This document shows, one piece after another, positions 16,397 through 25,390 of a stretch of DNA of 36,429 nt. The stretch spans positions 1 through 36,429 of the forward strand of contig JBLNCA010000041.1 in the NCBI GenBank assembly GCA_050260375.1. Reading direction: 5' to 3'. How positions within the stretch are numbered: the stretch's first letter is position 1; each line of letters begins with the position of its first letter. The stretch comes from DTFZ01 sp050260375. Lineage in GTDB: Bacteria > Bacillota > Clostridia > Christensenellales > SZUA-584. The notes under the pieces were generated by a model. The model was not told where the DNA came from, did not search any database, and worked only from the letters and a program-made list of their open reading frames with translations. The translations under genes and the position numbers were made by a program.

Positions 16397-17023
16397 ATGA
16401 AACTGCAAATTGCAATCGATTTGGCTACAAGCGAGGAAGCGCTCGCAATAGTAGAAAAAATACACGACATTGTAGACATCGTGGAAGTTGGGACCCCGAT
16501 GATAATACGCGAAGGGCTTGTTCCTGTACGGCTCATCAAAGAGAAATATCCGAATATGACCGTGCTTGCGGACACAAAGATAGTGGACGGGGGAGACATA
16601 GAGTGTGCTTACGCCTGTGAAGCGGGTGCAGATATCGTTACAGTGCTCGCGTTTGCTGATAACGAGACTGTAAAGGCCGTAACGGAAACAGCGCATAAAT
16701 ATGGAAGGCTGGTAATGGCGGACCTCATATGTATTACGGATATACCGAAGCGGGCAAAAGAGCTTGAGGCGATGGGAATAGATCTTATTTCGGTGCATAC
16801 GGCCGTAGACGTTCAGAAGCTTGGCAAGACGCCGCTGGGAGATCTTAAGGAACTCGTATCGGCCGTGCCTGCATCCATGTCGTCTGTGGCGGGCGGAGTC
16901 AATATGAAAACAATAGCATCATATAAAGCTGAAAACCCCGCGATCATCATAGCGGGCGGGTCTCTGACAAATGCGAATGATATAAGGGCCGCAGTAAAAG
17001 AAATGAAAGAGGCATTGCTGTAA
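16397..17023 (+). CDS. hxlA: 3-hexulose-6-phosphate synthase (OMPDC/HUMPS family)
   Basis: This 208-residue enzyme joins formaldehyde and ribulose-5-phosphate to give D-arabino-3-hexulose-6-phosphate, or runs in reverse. It has the orotidine-decarboxylase-like barrel with 'IAIDLATSEEAL', 'VDIVEVGTP' and the D-x-K-x-x-D motif in 'ADTKIVDGGD'. A sister function, 3-keto-L-gulonate-6-P decarboxylase, shares the motif, but the PHI gene next door strongly favours HPS. ATG 16397 follows AAAGGA. The spacer AAAGGACAGA(A)A before this gene is nearly the same as before the cupin isomerase. Confidence 0.87.
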   Translation: MKLQIAIDLATSEEALAIVEKIHDIVDIVEVGTPMIIREGLVPVRLIKEKYPNMTVLADTKIVDGGDIECAYACEAGADIVTVLAFADNETVKAVTETAHKYGRLVMADLICITDIPKRAKELEAMGIDLISVHTAVDVQKLGKTPLGDLKELVSAVPASMSSVAGGVNMKTIASYKAENPAIIIAGGSLTNANDIRAAVKEMKEALL

Positions 17024-17038
17024 TTGGGGGAAAAAAGT

Positions 17039-17605
17039 ATGAACAATACAATCGATATTTGCCTTGCAATACTGAAAGAACTGGAAGAATCGCTCAGCAA
17101 AATAGACAAGCAGCAGGCGCAGACGTTCGCGGATGCAATAATCGCTTCCAAGAAGGTGTTTGTGGCGGGGTGCGGGCGCTCGTTACTTATGATACGGGGG
17201 CTTGCCATGCGCCTTATGCACATGGGATTTGAAGCGTATGTCGTAGGCGAGACGGTAACGCCTGCTATAGGGCCCGGAGATCTGCTGATAATCGCTTCGG
17301 GCAGCGGCGAAACTGGAACGCTTGTCGTTATGGCTAATAAAGCAAAAAAGGCGGGAGCAAGCGTAGCGCTTATAACAATATATCCCGAATCGACAATAGG
17401 AAAATTAGCGGATCATATCGTCCGGATAAATGCGGCCACGACAAAGGGGACGCGGGAGAGCGTCAAGTCTATACAACCCGGCGCAAACACGTTTGAACAA
17501 AGCGTGCTCCTGTTCGGGGATGCCACAATGGTATACATCATTGAACGCTGCAATATTACGGAGAGCAACACGGCGCTGATGAAACGCCATGCAAACTTAG
17601 AATAG
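17039..17605 (+). CDS. hxlB: 6-phospho-3-hexuloisomerase (SIS domain)
   Basis: This PHI of 188 residues isomerises 3-hexulose-6-phosphate to fructose-6-phosphate. The SIS core shows 'VAGCGRSLLMIRGLAMRLMH' and 'IIASGSGETGT'; the C-terminal 'IQPGANTFEQSVLLFGDA' is typical of PHI. The start ATG 17039 follows GGGGGA, 15 bases after the HPS stop. Together HPS and PHI form the ribulose monophosphate module used for formaldehyde fixation or for pentose phosphate formation. Confidence 0.9.
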   Translation: MNNTIDICLAILKELEESLSKIDKQQAQTFADAIIASKKVFVAGCGRSLLMIRGLAMRLMHMGFEAYVVGETVTPAIGPGDLLIIASGSGETGTLVVMANKAKKAGASVALITIYPESTIGKLADHIVRINAATTKGTRESVKSIQPGANTFEQSVLLFGDATMVYIIERCNITESNTALMKRHANLE

Positions 17606-17631
17606 CTGCTTAAAAAAGGTGGAGATGCGAT

Positions 17632-18603
17632 ATGAAATATATAGCGGGCATAGACCTTGGAGGAACATATATAAAAGCTGCGCTCATGGACGAGAGTTTT
17701 ACTATCGTCGCCAGGGCGCAGGTGCCTACACCGTATAGGCAATCTCCCGAGGTGACGTTCGAGCGCATCTTTGAAGTAGTCGACGAGCTCCTTTTAGGAG
17801 TAAACGCAGATAAATCCGCTTTACGAGGCATCGGCATAGGAATACCCGGACTCACAGACTACCGTACGAGTATCGCTCACGAAGTACCTTTCTTAAAGTG
17901 GCGTAATATCGATGTGGCAAAGCCTATAAGGGAACACTACGGCGTGCCTGCTTTTGCGGAGAACGACGGCGCCGTCAACGCTCTTGGCGAGTATTATTTT
18001 GGAGCGGGCAGGGGGCAGAAAAATATAATACTGCTGACGCTGGGCACAGGCCTTGGCTCGGGTATTATAATTGACGGCAAATTGCTGCGCGGCGAAAATT
18101 ATGTGGCGGCGGAGACGGGACACATGGTTATTGAAACGGGCGGAGACCTATGCGCTTGTGGTAAGCGCGGCTGCTTTGAGAGCTGCTGCAGTGGAAAGGC
18201 GCTCATACGCTACGCTCAAAGATTTGCACTTGAATATCCCGACACGGTTCTGTTAAAATATACAAATAACGATATTTTTGCCCTCGATGGTAAGATGATA
18301 GATGACGGGTACGATATCGGTGACGAGGCGTGCGTAAAAGCGATAGGCTTGTTTGTACAAAAGCTAAGCGTAGGACTCGTCAATTTAATAGACTTGTTTA
18401 ATCCCGGAATGATTATCATTGGAGGGGGCGTATCCCGTTCGGGAGATCGTATCCTTGCTCCGGTTCGTGAGCTTGTAAGACAATCGTTGATGCACCCAAT
18501 ACAGGAATGCAGTATTGTGGCAGGAAAGCTTTATACTGATGCGGGTGTAATGGGCGCCTGCGCTATGGCGGCTGAGTCAATCGGTGCAAAAATACCGGTA
18601 TAG
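17632..18603 (+). CDS. ROK family sugar kinase
   Basis: This 323-residue ROK kinase has 'GIDLGGTYIKAAL' at the phosphate-binding strand, catalytic Asp in 'FAENDGAVNALGE', and the structural zinc motif 'CACGKRGCFES' preceded by 'ETGHM'. ROK kinases phosphorylate hexoses such as glucose, allose or N-acetylmannosamine, usually at C6. The HTH domain found in ROK repressors is absent, so this is an enzyme. It lies downstream of PHI and could supply the 6-phosphate of the imported sugar. Confidence 0.92.
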   Translation: MKYIAGIDLGGTYIKAALMDESFTIVARAQVPTPYRQSPEVTFERIFEVVDELLLGVNADKSALRGIGIGIPGLTDYRTSIAHEVPFLKWRNIDVAKPIREHYGVPAFAENDGAVNALGEYYFGAGRGQKNIILLTLGTGLGSGIIIDGKLLRGENYVAAETGHMVIETGGDLCACGKRGCFESCCSGKALIRYAQRFALEYPDTVLLKYTNNDIFALDGKMIDDGYDIGDEACVKAIGLFVQKLSVGLVNLIDLFNPGMIIIGGGVSRSGDRILAPVRELVRQSLMHPIQECSIVAGKLYTDAGVMGACAMAAESIGAKIPV

Positions 18604-18624
18604 AATTATAAGGAGATAAGTCTT

Positions 18625-19431
18625 ATGGCTACGGAAAAGGGTAAAGCCGAAAAAAGACAGGATGAGATACTTCGCCTGCTTAACAGCAACGATGTTGTTA
18701 CTATTTCCGTATTTTGTGAGAAAACAGGCTGCAGCGAATCCACTATACGCAACGATCTTGCACGGCTCGAGAAAAAAGGACTGCTGCGCAGGACGTTTGG
18801 CGGCGCCGTAAAGACGAATACGACGCCTTACAACTTAGAGGACTGGAGCAGCCGCGAGACGATCTATCTTAAGGAGAAACAAGCCATAGCGCGGTATGTA
18901 GCGGATAACCTTCTCGTGCCGCATACTACCGTAATACTTGACGCTGGCACGACCTGCCTCGAAGTAGCAAGGGAGATAGCACGAAGGGATATCAAGCTGA
19001 CGGTATTGACGAGCTCAGCCCGCGCTGCGTTCATACTGATGTCTGTACCGGATAATATCGACCTGTATCTGTTTGGCGGTATGTACAACGCTAAACGTAG
19101 TTCCTTTTATGACGAATACCAGCAATTTGTACTCGAAAAAATGCGCGCAAACCTGTTCCTTATGGGTATCAATGGAGTCAGTCCGGACCTTGGGTTAACG
19201 ATAACGGGTGGAGACGAAGCGGGAGCGAAAATAAACCTTATGAATATTTCTGCCAAATCGATTGCTTTGGCGGATCACTCAAAGGTTGGGCGAAACTCTC
19301 TAAAGTTTATCTGCGACCTTTCAGCAATAGACGGTATGGTTACGGATTCCGGAATAAGCGATGAGTCAGTGGAAGAGTTTAGAAAAAAGGGAGTTAATGT
19401 GATGATAGCTCCTGTGCAAGAGACCAGTTAA
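18625..19431 (+). CDS. DeoR/GlpR family transcriptional regulator
   Basis: This 268-residue DeoR-type regulator has an N-terminal winged helix ('RQDEILRLLNSNDVVTISVF', recognition helix 'SESTIRNDLARLEKKGLLRR') and a sugar-phosphate sensor domain with 'LDAGTTCLEVA' and 'ALADHSKVG'. Regulators of this family are usually released by a phosphorylated sugar of the pathway they control. As the last gene of the operon it is the natural regulator of it. Confidence 0.92.
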   Translation: MATEKGKAEKRQDEILRLLNSNDVVTISVFCEKTGCSESTIRNDLARLEKKGLLRRTFGGAVKTNTTPYNLEDWSSRETIYLKEKQAIARYVADNLLVPHTTVILDAGTTCLEVAREIARRDIKLTVLTSSARAAFILMSVPDNIDLYLFGGMYNAKRSSFYDEYQQFVLEKMRANLFLMGINGVSPDLGLTITGGDEAGAKINLMNISAKSIALADHSKVGRNSLKFICDLSAIDGMVTDSGISDESVEEFRKKGVNVMIAPVQETS

Positions 19432-19437
19432 AAGAGT

Positions 19438-19475
19438 AAAAACAACGCTAAGCAAGCAAGGTATATAGTTGTTTT
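19438..19475. terminator. Weak A/T-rich hairpin between convergent genes
   Basis: AAAACAAC and GTTGTTTT form an 8-bp inverted repeat with a loop of about 21 bases, between the converging DeoR and glycosylase genes. It could act in both directions, but the stem is poor in G/C. Confidence 0.35.
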
Positions 19476-19485
19476 CATATTATCA

Positions 19486-20070
19486 TCAACCCGAATCAAC
19501 CCGGCTTTTTACTGCTTCCCAGTCTTTAATAAAGTTGGCATATAGGTTAGGCCTTCGCCTTACCGCAAGCGGATGGTAACTGGCGTACGTGGGCATACCC
19601 CGGACGCAGTTCCAATATCCTCTTGTGTTTTTTACATTCCTCTCCTGATCATCGAAGAACGATTTTACGGCAACATCCCCCAGGCAAAAGGCCGCAATGT
19701 AATTGTAAGCGTTCAGCTGTTGTTCCAAATACTCTATGCATATATTGCGCGAAACTTCTTTATTGTACGCCCTTTTTGGCCGGCATTTTATTATGTATGT
19801 CACGTATAAGTCGTTTTGATCAAAACCTACGGTGTACGCCGCTGTTTGAATGGTTTCTCTTGCTCCGCATACAAATGGTGTACCTTCCTTATCTTCTCTG
19901 CGTCCAGGGTTATCAAGTATTATGATAACTTTTGCCTGCGGATTACCCTCTCCCCAGACTATTCGTGATTTATGTTTATATAGCTCGCAGCGAGTACATC
20001 CATTAACGCCTTCCGGCGCCTTATCTTCTGGCCATAAGCTGATTTTTGGCGGCGCTATAGTTTTAGGCAT
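19486..20070 (-). CDS. Uracil-DNA glycosylase-like protein (family 4/5 related)
   Basis: The 194-residue protein resembles iron-sulphur uracil-DNA glycosylases. A Cys pair 'GCTRCELY' (25, 28) begins it, 'LDNPGRREDKEGTPFV' (52-67) corresponds to motif A, and 'SYHPLAVRRRP' is the His-containing motif near the C-terminus. The first residue of motif A is Asp where family 4 has Glu (GE.PG), and 'CGARETI' replaces the usual G-x-AG, so it may be a divergent subgroup with altered substrate. ATG 20070 is preferred to TTG 20082. It stands alone, divergent from the hydroxylase operon. Confidence 0.75.
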   Translation of the reverse strand: MPKTIAPPKISLWPEDKAPEGVNGCTRCELYKHKSRIVWGEGNPQAKVIIILDNPGRREDKEGTPFVCGARETIQTAAYTVGFDQNDLYVTYIIKCRPKRAYNKEVSRNICIEYLEQQLNAYNYIAAFCLGDVAVKSFFDDQERNVKNTRGYWNCVRGMPTYASYHPLAVRRRPNLYANFIKDWEAVKSRVDSG

Positions 20071-20229
20071 TACGTTTCTCAATACAAGTTTTATTTCTTA
20101 TTATCCTGATATAAGTTATCGATTATTCCTTTTAATCTTTAAACATTTAAAAGCATGATTCATTATTGAATAAAAAGGGAAATATCAGAAAGCATAAAAC
20201 CAGTAAATAAATTCAACAGGTACTTTAGA

Positions 20230-22557
20230 ATGGTTCAAAATATCGGCAGTGAAACAATAAGAAAGGACGCATGGAATAAGGTAACCGGATCGGCAAAGTA
20301 CAATGATGATATATACTCTTCGTTCATGCTTCACGCAAGGTTGCTTACCAGTACTGAAGCACACTCTGTTATAGAAACAATCGATGTTTCTGAGGCGTTA
20401 AAATCGCCCGGCGTCCATGCAATTGTTACCGGAGAACATGAAAAAATCCTGATGGGATCGCTGATCAGAGACATGCCTGTTTTGGCTGATGGAAGAACAA
20501 GGTATTACGGAGAACCGATAGCGGTTGTAGTTGCCGATGAGGAATGGCAGGCAGCGCAGGCTGCACAAAAAATAACCGTTAAGTATAGGCCCCTGCCGTT
20601 AATTAACAGCGCATCCGAAGCAGTTCTTACCGGGGCTCCGTTAATACACGAAGATTTATCCAATTACGAAACTATGATTGAGGAAATACGCCCGGAGAAA
20701 GGGACGAATATAGTCAACCGCGTAATAATAAGAAAAGGCGATATGCAAAAAGGCTGGTCTGAAAGTGCTGTTGTTATCGAAGCAAATTACTCCCTGCCCC
20801 AGGCAAATCACGTCTATATGGAAACGAGAAACGCGCATGTTGAGATTCTTTCCGATGGAACTTTGAACATTTACACCGCTTCCCAAGGCCCTCATGCCAT
20901 AAGGAAACTTATTGCTCATTATTTAAAGATATCGGAAGGGCAGGTAATAGTCCATACTCCTTTAGTCGGCGGTGCTTTTGGCGGTAAAGTTAATCCGCAT
21001 ATTGAGTTAATCGCATACCTGGCGTCAAAGGCTGTAGGCGGACGCATGGTTAGGCTGTCACTAACCAGGGAGGAGAATTTTGCAACCGCATGTAAAATTG
21101 GAGCGGATATGAAAATCAAGTTAGGTGCGGACTCGGCGGGCAGAATTAAAGCTATCGAAGTAACATATCTTATTGATTGCGGCGCCTATGCCGATACCGG
21201 CCCAAGAATGGCACGGGCGGCGGCGGCAAGTTGTTCCGGACTTTATAATATAGAAAATATACAATGCGATTCACTTTGTGTGTATACCAATCATGTTTAT
21301 GCCACTTCATTCAGAGGCTTTGGGCATGAGGTTTCAACCTTCTGCATTGAACGGACAATAGAAAAACTGGCCGGCAAATTGGGCTTGGATCCTCTTTTGC
21401 TAAGGAAAATCAACCTTATTAAAGCAGGAGATACATCCCCGACTCAGGAAAGAATAACACTGTCCAATGCCGGAAACCCGCAGGGCTGTGTTGATAAGCT
21501 GCAGGAAATTATGAAATGGAATGAAGGGTACTATACCGACATTGGAAACGGCAAAGTACGCGCAAAGGGCGTTTCTTTATTTTTAAAGACGTCCAGTTCA
21601 CCTACCGATGCGTCCGCAGGAGCGGTTATTATGTTTTGCCCCGATGGAAGCGTCAACTTAAATTGCAGCGTTGTTGAATGCGGTCCCGGAATGCATACGG
21701 TAATTCCGCAAATCCTGGCTGAAGCGCTTAAAATAGACGTTAATAAGATACATATTAATACCGAGGTCAATACCCGCATATCCCCGGAACATTGGAAAAC
21801 CGTAGCAAGTATGTCTACGTTTATGTTAGGCAAGGCGGTACTGGCCGCTGCCGACGATGTTATAAATCAAATGAAAAAAATCGCTTCCATTTCTATGAGA
21901 TGCGAGGAATCGGCCGTAGAGCATGGAGAAGAGCGTATTTATTTAAAATCCGACCCTTCACAATATCTTCCTTTTAAAGACTTGGCTTTTGGAGTTGAAT
22001 ATTCCAATGGCAATTCAGTCGGCGGCCAGGTAATAGGACGCGGCAGTTACGTTATGACTCACCTTACAAAGCTTGACGCGGAAACCGGTAAAGGGAAGCC
22101 TGGGCCGTATTGGACTCCGGGAGCGCAGGGGGTGGAAATAGAATACGATAAAAAAGAACATTCATTCAGATTGCTCCGGGCAATAACGGTTATTGACGCA
22201 GGAAAAGTAATAAATCCGGTTACGGCAGCAGAGCAGGTTATCGGAAGCATGAACATCGGCCTTAGCCTTGCGACGCGCGAATATAACCGGTACGACCAGA
22301 ACGGAAAGCTTGAAAACACCAGCCTAAGAACGTATAAAGTTATACATTACGGAGAGGTTCCGGAATATGTTGTTCATTTTATAGAGACTCCCAACCCTCA
22401 AGGGCCTTATGGGCTTAGAGGGATCGGAGAACATGGGGTCTTAGGTATGGGGCCTTGTATTGCAAATGCGTTGTCGCAAGCTACCGGATCCGAATTTGAC
22501 AGCCTGCCTGTAACTTTTGAAACTGTATGGAAACTATCAAAGGAGGCTAACAAGTGA
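20230..22557 (+). CDS. Molybdenum hydroxylase large subunit (xanthine dehydrogenase family, Moco-binding)
   Basis: The molybdopterin-binding catalytic subunit has 775 residues. It shows 'TASQGPHAIR' with the Gln near the Mo centre, 'GGAFGGK', 'SFRGFGHE' with the substrate-binding Arg region, and 'GLRGIGEHG' with the catalytic Glu. It hydroxylates an N-heterocycle (purine, nicotinate or similar) or an aldehyde; sequence alone does not decide. The ribosome site is weak. Its ATG follows a 160-bp A/T-rich gap shared with the divergent glycosylase gene. The FAD and 2Fe-2S subunits follow with tight spacing. Confidence 0.92.
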   Translation: MVQNIGSETIRKDAWNKVTGSAKYNDDIYSSFMLHARLLTSTEAHSVIETIDVSEALKSPGVHAIVTGEHEKILMGSLIRDMPVLADGRTRYYGEPIAVVVADEEWQAAQAAQKITVKYRPLPLINSASEAVLTGAPLIHEDLSNYETMIEEIRPEKGTNIVNRVIIRKGDMQKGWSESAVVIEANYSLPQANHVYMETRNAHVEILSDGTLNIYTASQGPHAIRKLIAHYLKISEGQVIVHTPLVGGAFGGKVNPHIELIAYLASKAVGGRMVRLSLTREENFATACKIGADMKIKLGADSAGRIKAIEVTYLIDCGAYADTGPRMARAAAASCSGLYNIENIQCDSLCVYTNHVYATSFRGFGHEVSTFCIERTIEKLAGKLGLDPLLLRKINLIKAGDTSPTQERITLSNAGNPQGCVDKLQEIMKWNEGYYTDIGNGKVRAKGVSLFLKTSSSPTDASAGAVIMFCPDGSVNLNCSVVECGPGMHTVIPQILAEALKIDVNKIHINTEVNTRISPEHWKTVASMSTFMLGKAVLAAADDVINQMKKIASISMRCEESAVEHGEERIYLKSDPSQYLPFKDLAFGVEYSNGNSVGGQVIGRGSYVMTHLTKLDAETGKGKPGPYWTPGAQGVEIEYDKKEHSFRLLRAITVIDAGKVINPVTAAEQVIGSMNIGLSLATREYNRYDQNGKLENTSLRTYKVIHYGEVPEYVVHFIETPNPQGPYGLRGIGEHGVLGMGPCIANALSQATGSEFDSLPVTFETVWKLSKEANK

Positions 22558-23360
22558 TACCTTTTAATTTCGAATACTATAAACCTGATTCGCTTAAAGA
22601 AGCAGTAACAATATTTTCCGACGCCCAAAAGGCTGGACTTAAGCCGTTTTATTACGGCGGCGGCACCGAAATAATTACAATGTCGCGCTTAAACAGCATT
22701 TCCCCTGATGTTGTAATAGATATTAAAGGTATTCCCGAATGCTCTGTTTTCGGCATGGATGATAATAAGCTTGTTATCGGCGCCGGGATTACATTAAGTG
22801 CTGTAAAAGAATCAAACCTGTTTCCTCTGTTAGGCGAGGCTTGCGGCAGAATAGCGGATCATACCGTACAGGATAAGATAACAATCGGCGGCAATATTTG
22901 CGGAACAATTATTTACCGGGAAAGCCTGCTGCCTTTATTCCTTTCGAACGCTGAAGTTGCCATAGCGGGGCCAAACGAATTATACAGTTCAAAGGCCGTA
23001 GACGCTTTTAACAACGGAAAACGTCTTAAGGCAGGGGAACTTCTTGTCAGCATAGCGATTGATAAGGAATTTCTTAATAATAAGTATTGGCACATAAAAA
23101 AGGTTTCGGCTGAGAAGATCGGGTATCCGTTGGTTTCGGTTTCTGCGCTAAGTCACCAAGGTTTAATAAAAATGGCATTCAGCGGAGTATGCGGGTTTCC
23201 GTTCATAGTTGATGGTTTGGATTATAACACTTCAATGGAAGAAGCAGTTAACCGATGTATTCAACGATTTCCGTCGGCTGTTTTGAATGACACGGAAGGC
23301 AGTTCGGCTTATCGTGAGTTTGTTCTGCGGGATTTAGTATTAAACATACTTAGCACCTGA
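22554..23360 (+). CDS. Molybdenum hydroxylase FAD-binding subunit
   Basis: The 268-residue medium subunit passes electrons from the 2Fe-2S centres to FAD. 'YYGGGTEIITMSRLN' and 'TIGGNICGTI' are the two FAD-pyrophosphate loops. The GTG start overlaps the large-subunit stop (GTGA) and follows AAAGGAGG, so translation is coupled. Confidence 0.92.
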   Translation: MIPFNFEYYKPDSLKEAVTIFSDAQKAGLKPFYYGGGTEIITMSRLNSISPDVVIDIKGIPECSVFGMDDNKLVIGAGITLSAVKESNLFPLLGEACGRIADHTVQDKITIGGNICGTIIYRESLLPLFLSNAEVAIAGPNELYSSKAVDAFNNGKRLKAGELLVSIAIDKEFLNNKYWHIKKVSAEKIGYPLVSVSALSHQGLIKMAFSGVCGFPFIVDGLDYNTSMEEAVNRCIQRFPSAVLNDTEGSSAYREFVLRDLVLNILST

Positions 23361-23371
23361 GGGGAGAAAAG

Positions 23372-23839
23372 ATGTTGCACTTTGCAGGTAAAAGCAATAT
23401 AACGCTGGATATCAACAACCACCTTTATGAAGTTGTGGTAAGGCCCTCCGATGTTTTATTGGAAGTTCTGAGGAACAAGATTGGTTTAACAGGTACTAAA
23501 CCGGGATGTGAAAACGGCGACTGCGGAGCTTGCACAGTATTGGTAGACGGATGGCCGATAAAATCGTGTATTATGCTCGCTGTTGAAGGGATAGGCCATA
23601 AAATAACGACTATTGAGGGTTTGGTCAATACGCCTGTACAAAAAGCGTTCGTCGAGCAAGCCGTGTTTCAATGCGGATACTGCACGCCCGGATTCATAAT
23701 GGTTTGCCATGCCCTTTTACAAATACATCCCCAGCCTGACGATTATACGATTGAATCATGGCTTCAATCAAATATCTGCCGTTGTACGGGGTATCAGTCT
23801 ATAAAGGACGCTATCGGCAAAGTTATAAAACAAACATAA
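23372..23839 (+). CDS. Molybdenum hydroxylase 2Fe-2S subunit
   Basis: The 155-residue small subunit has two clusters: a plant-ferredoxin type site in 'GCENGDCGACTVLVDG' with the last Cys in 'PIKSC', and the second site in 'CGYCTPG' and 'CRCTGYQ'. Length is usual. It begins 11 bases after the FAD subunit with GGGGAG. No cofactor-maturation gene (XdhC/CoxI or Mo-cofactor genes) is near. Confidence 0.95.
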   Translation: MLHFAGKSNITLDINNHLYEVVVRPSDVLLEVLRNKIGLTGTKPGCENGDCGACTVLVDGWPIKSCIMLAVEGIGHKITTIEGLVNTPVQKAFVEQAVFQCGYCTPGFIMVCHALLQIHPQPDDYTIESWLQSNICRCTGYQSIKDAIGKVIKQT

Positions 23840-24047
23840 CAAAATGTTTATAGCTGAAAGAGACAAAACACACCGTCTCAACATGCCGTTAGGCATACTC
23901 CCCGAAGAGTTAAGCGTTCTTTGAAAAAAGCAACGGGTACTGCGCCGATTCAATAAGGCTTTACATTTGGTTGCGTACGGAGTAATGATGATATATATTA
24001 TATTATGTAACTAAGCAATAATAATCATTAAGCATCAGGGAATCATC

Positions 24048-24902
24048 GTGAATCAGAATTTCAGCTACTTTGTCGAAGCCATACCAAAAGACATGTACCT
24101 AAGGACCAAATCTCATATTTGCAGGTACATGGCTATTTTTGAACCTGAAGAATATGCGCTTGGAAAAGTAATCTGTGTCGATGATTTTCATTTTCTCCTG
24201 TTTTTTTCTGAATCTCCCACAATCAGAATAAACGGCCGCGAGTACAAATTTAAAAAAGGCGGCTTATTGGTAATACAGCCGTGGCAAGAGGTGTACGGCG
24301 TACCGGGCGATAACAGGAAGTACGGAAAGTACCTGCATATCGCAGTACAAAAGGATTTCTTTGTTAAAATAGCATCGGAAGCGGCTGGTGGAAATGCTTT
24401 TGAGTTTAAAAAGAATCACGGCGTGTACGGTACACAGCTGCTGGATTTGGTCGGCAATTTTCAGCGGGAGATGATGAACTATGGGGGGTCTTATCCCCTG
24501 ATGGTAGAGAGTATTTGTACGCAGATCGTTTTTCAGCTGATACGGGATCTGAATAATAAGTCAACAGTACCTGCCAGGGATAATAAATACATCAGCGCGG
24601 CTATAGAGTACATGGAGAATTATTATAATGCCAATATCAGCATTAACGATATCTGCAGCTTGATATATTTGAGCCATTGCCATTTTAAACGGGTATTCAA
24701 GGAATGTACGGGGCAAACGCCTTATCAGTATTTAACGAGTATACGCATTGAAAAATCAAAAGAGCTTTTGCTTAAAAATGAGCACTCTATTGAGGAAGTC
24801 GCCAGATTATGCGGTTTTGTAAACTCCGGACACTTTTCCACCGTATTTAAACGTCATTTGAATATGTCGCCCTCTGAGTATAAAAAAATAAATACAAAGT
24901 GA
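24048..24902 (+). CDS. AraC family transcriptional regulator
   Basis: The 284-residue protein has an N-terminal cupin-like sensor ('YKFKKGGLLVIQPWQEVYGV') and a C-terminal double helix-turn-helix ('ISINDICSLIYLSHCHFKRV', 'SIEEVARLCGFVNSGHFSTV'). The start is GTG 24048 with AGGGA upstream. It lies 208 bp downstream of the hydroxylase genes in the same direction and is a candidate regulator of them. Confidence 0.93.
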   Translation: MNQNFSYFVEAIPKDMYLRTKSHICRYMAIFEPEEYALGKVICVDDFHFLLFFSESPTIRINGREYKFKKGGLLVIQPWQEVYGVPGDNRKYGKYLHIAVQKDFFVKIASEAAGGNAFEFKKNHGVYGTQLLDLVGNFQREMMNYGGSYPLMVESICTQIVFQLIRDLNNKSTVPARDNKYISAAIEYMENYYNANISINDICSLIYLSHCHFKRVFKECTGQTPYQYLTSIRIEKSKELLLKNEHSIEEVARLCGFVNSGHFSTVFKRHLNMSPSEYKKINTK

Positions 24903-25162
24903 TAATGAAATTACATTTTAGTTCATCAGCTTCAATTTTTGTGCGGCAAAATGATATTTTTTAAAACATATTATGAGCCGTTTAAAAAGAATTGCGCATT
25001 TCTTAATGATAATATCAATTAAAGATAAGCTTTTAACAAATGTCTGATGAATACGAATACCCGCGTTATTAGACAATTTAAAATTTAAAGACGAATAAAA
25101 AGCTATGTTAAATCAGTTGTTCAGCGGGGTATATAACTATTATAAAAATGGAGGTTGATAGT

Positions 25163-25369
25163 ATGAAAAATCCCAAAACCGCGGCGCTTCTTTCTTTGGT
25201 ATATTGCCTGTTAGTGATAGGCAAGTTTGCGGAGGCAAACAAAACGTGCGGGGAACAGGGGCTGAATGCTGCCGAGTCTGAATCGTCGGGCGAAAACGAC
25301 GGGGGAAATGGCGGGAATAAAGGGGGCGACGGAAAAGGCTCCGGAACTACGAAAATAACAAAATGCTGA
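25163..25369 (+). CDS. Small exported or membrane-anchored Gly-rich protein, unknown
   Basis: This is a 68-residue protein I do not recognise. It starts MKNPKTAA followed by a hydrophobic helix (about residues 7-20), then 'NKTCGEQG', a low-complexity Gly/Asp/Asn/Ser tail (about 38-60) and the C-terminal 'TTKITKC'. The two Cys bracket the tail. ATG 25163 follows GGAGG at 25150-25154; the ATG at 25148 contains that site. It is 21 bases before a lipoprotein gene, so they are probably cotranscribed. The preceding 260 bp (24903-25162) are A/T-rich and show no clear feature. Confidence 0.65.
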   Translation: MKNPKTAALLSLVYCLLVIGKFAEANKTCGEQGLNAAESESSGENDGGNGGNKGGDGKGSGTTKITKC

Positions 25370-25390
25370 CTTTAAAGTAAAGGACTTAAA

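Noticed and set aside
16397..17023. 3-keto-L-gulonate-6-phosphate decarboxylase (UlaD-like) instead of HPS
   Set aside because: The motif is shared, but PHI follows directly and the strand sequence around 'VDIVEVGTP' is closer to HPS. No ascorbate-pathway epimerases of the UlaE/UlaF type are present.
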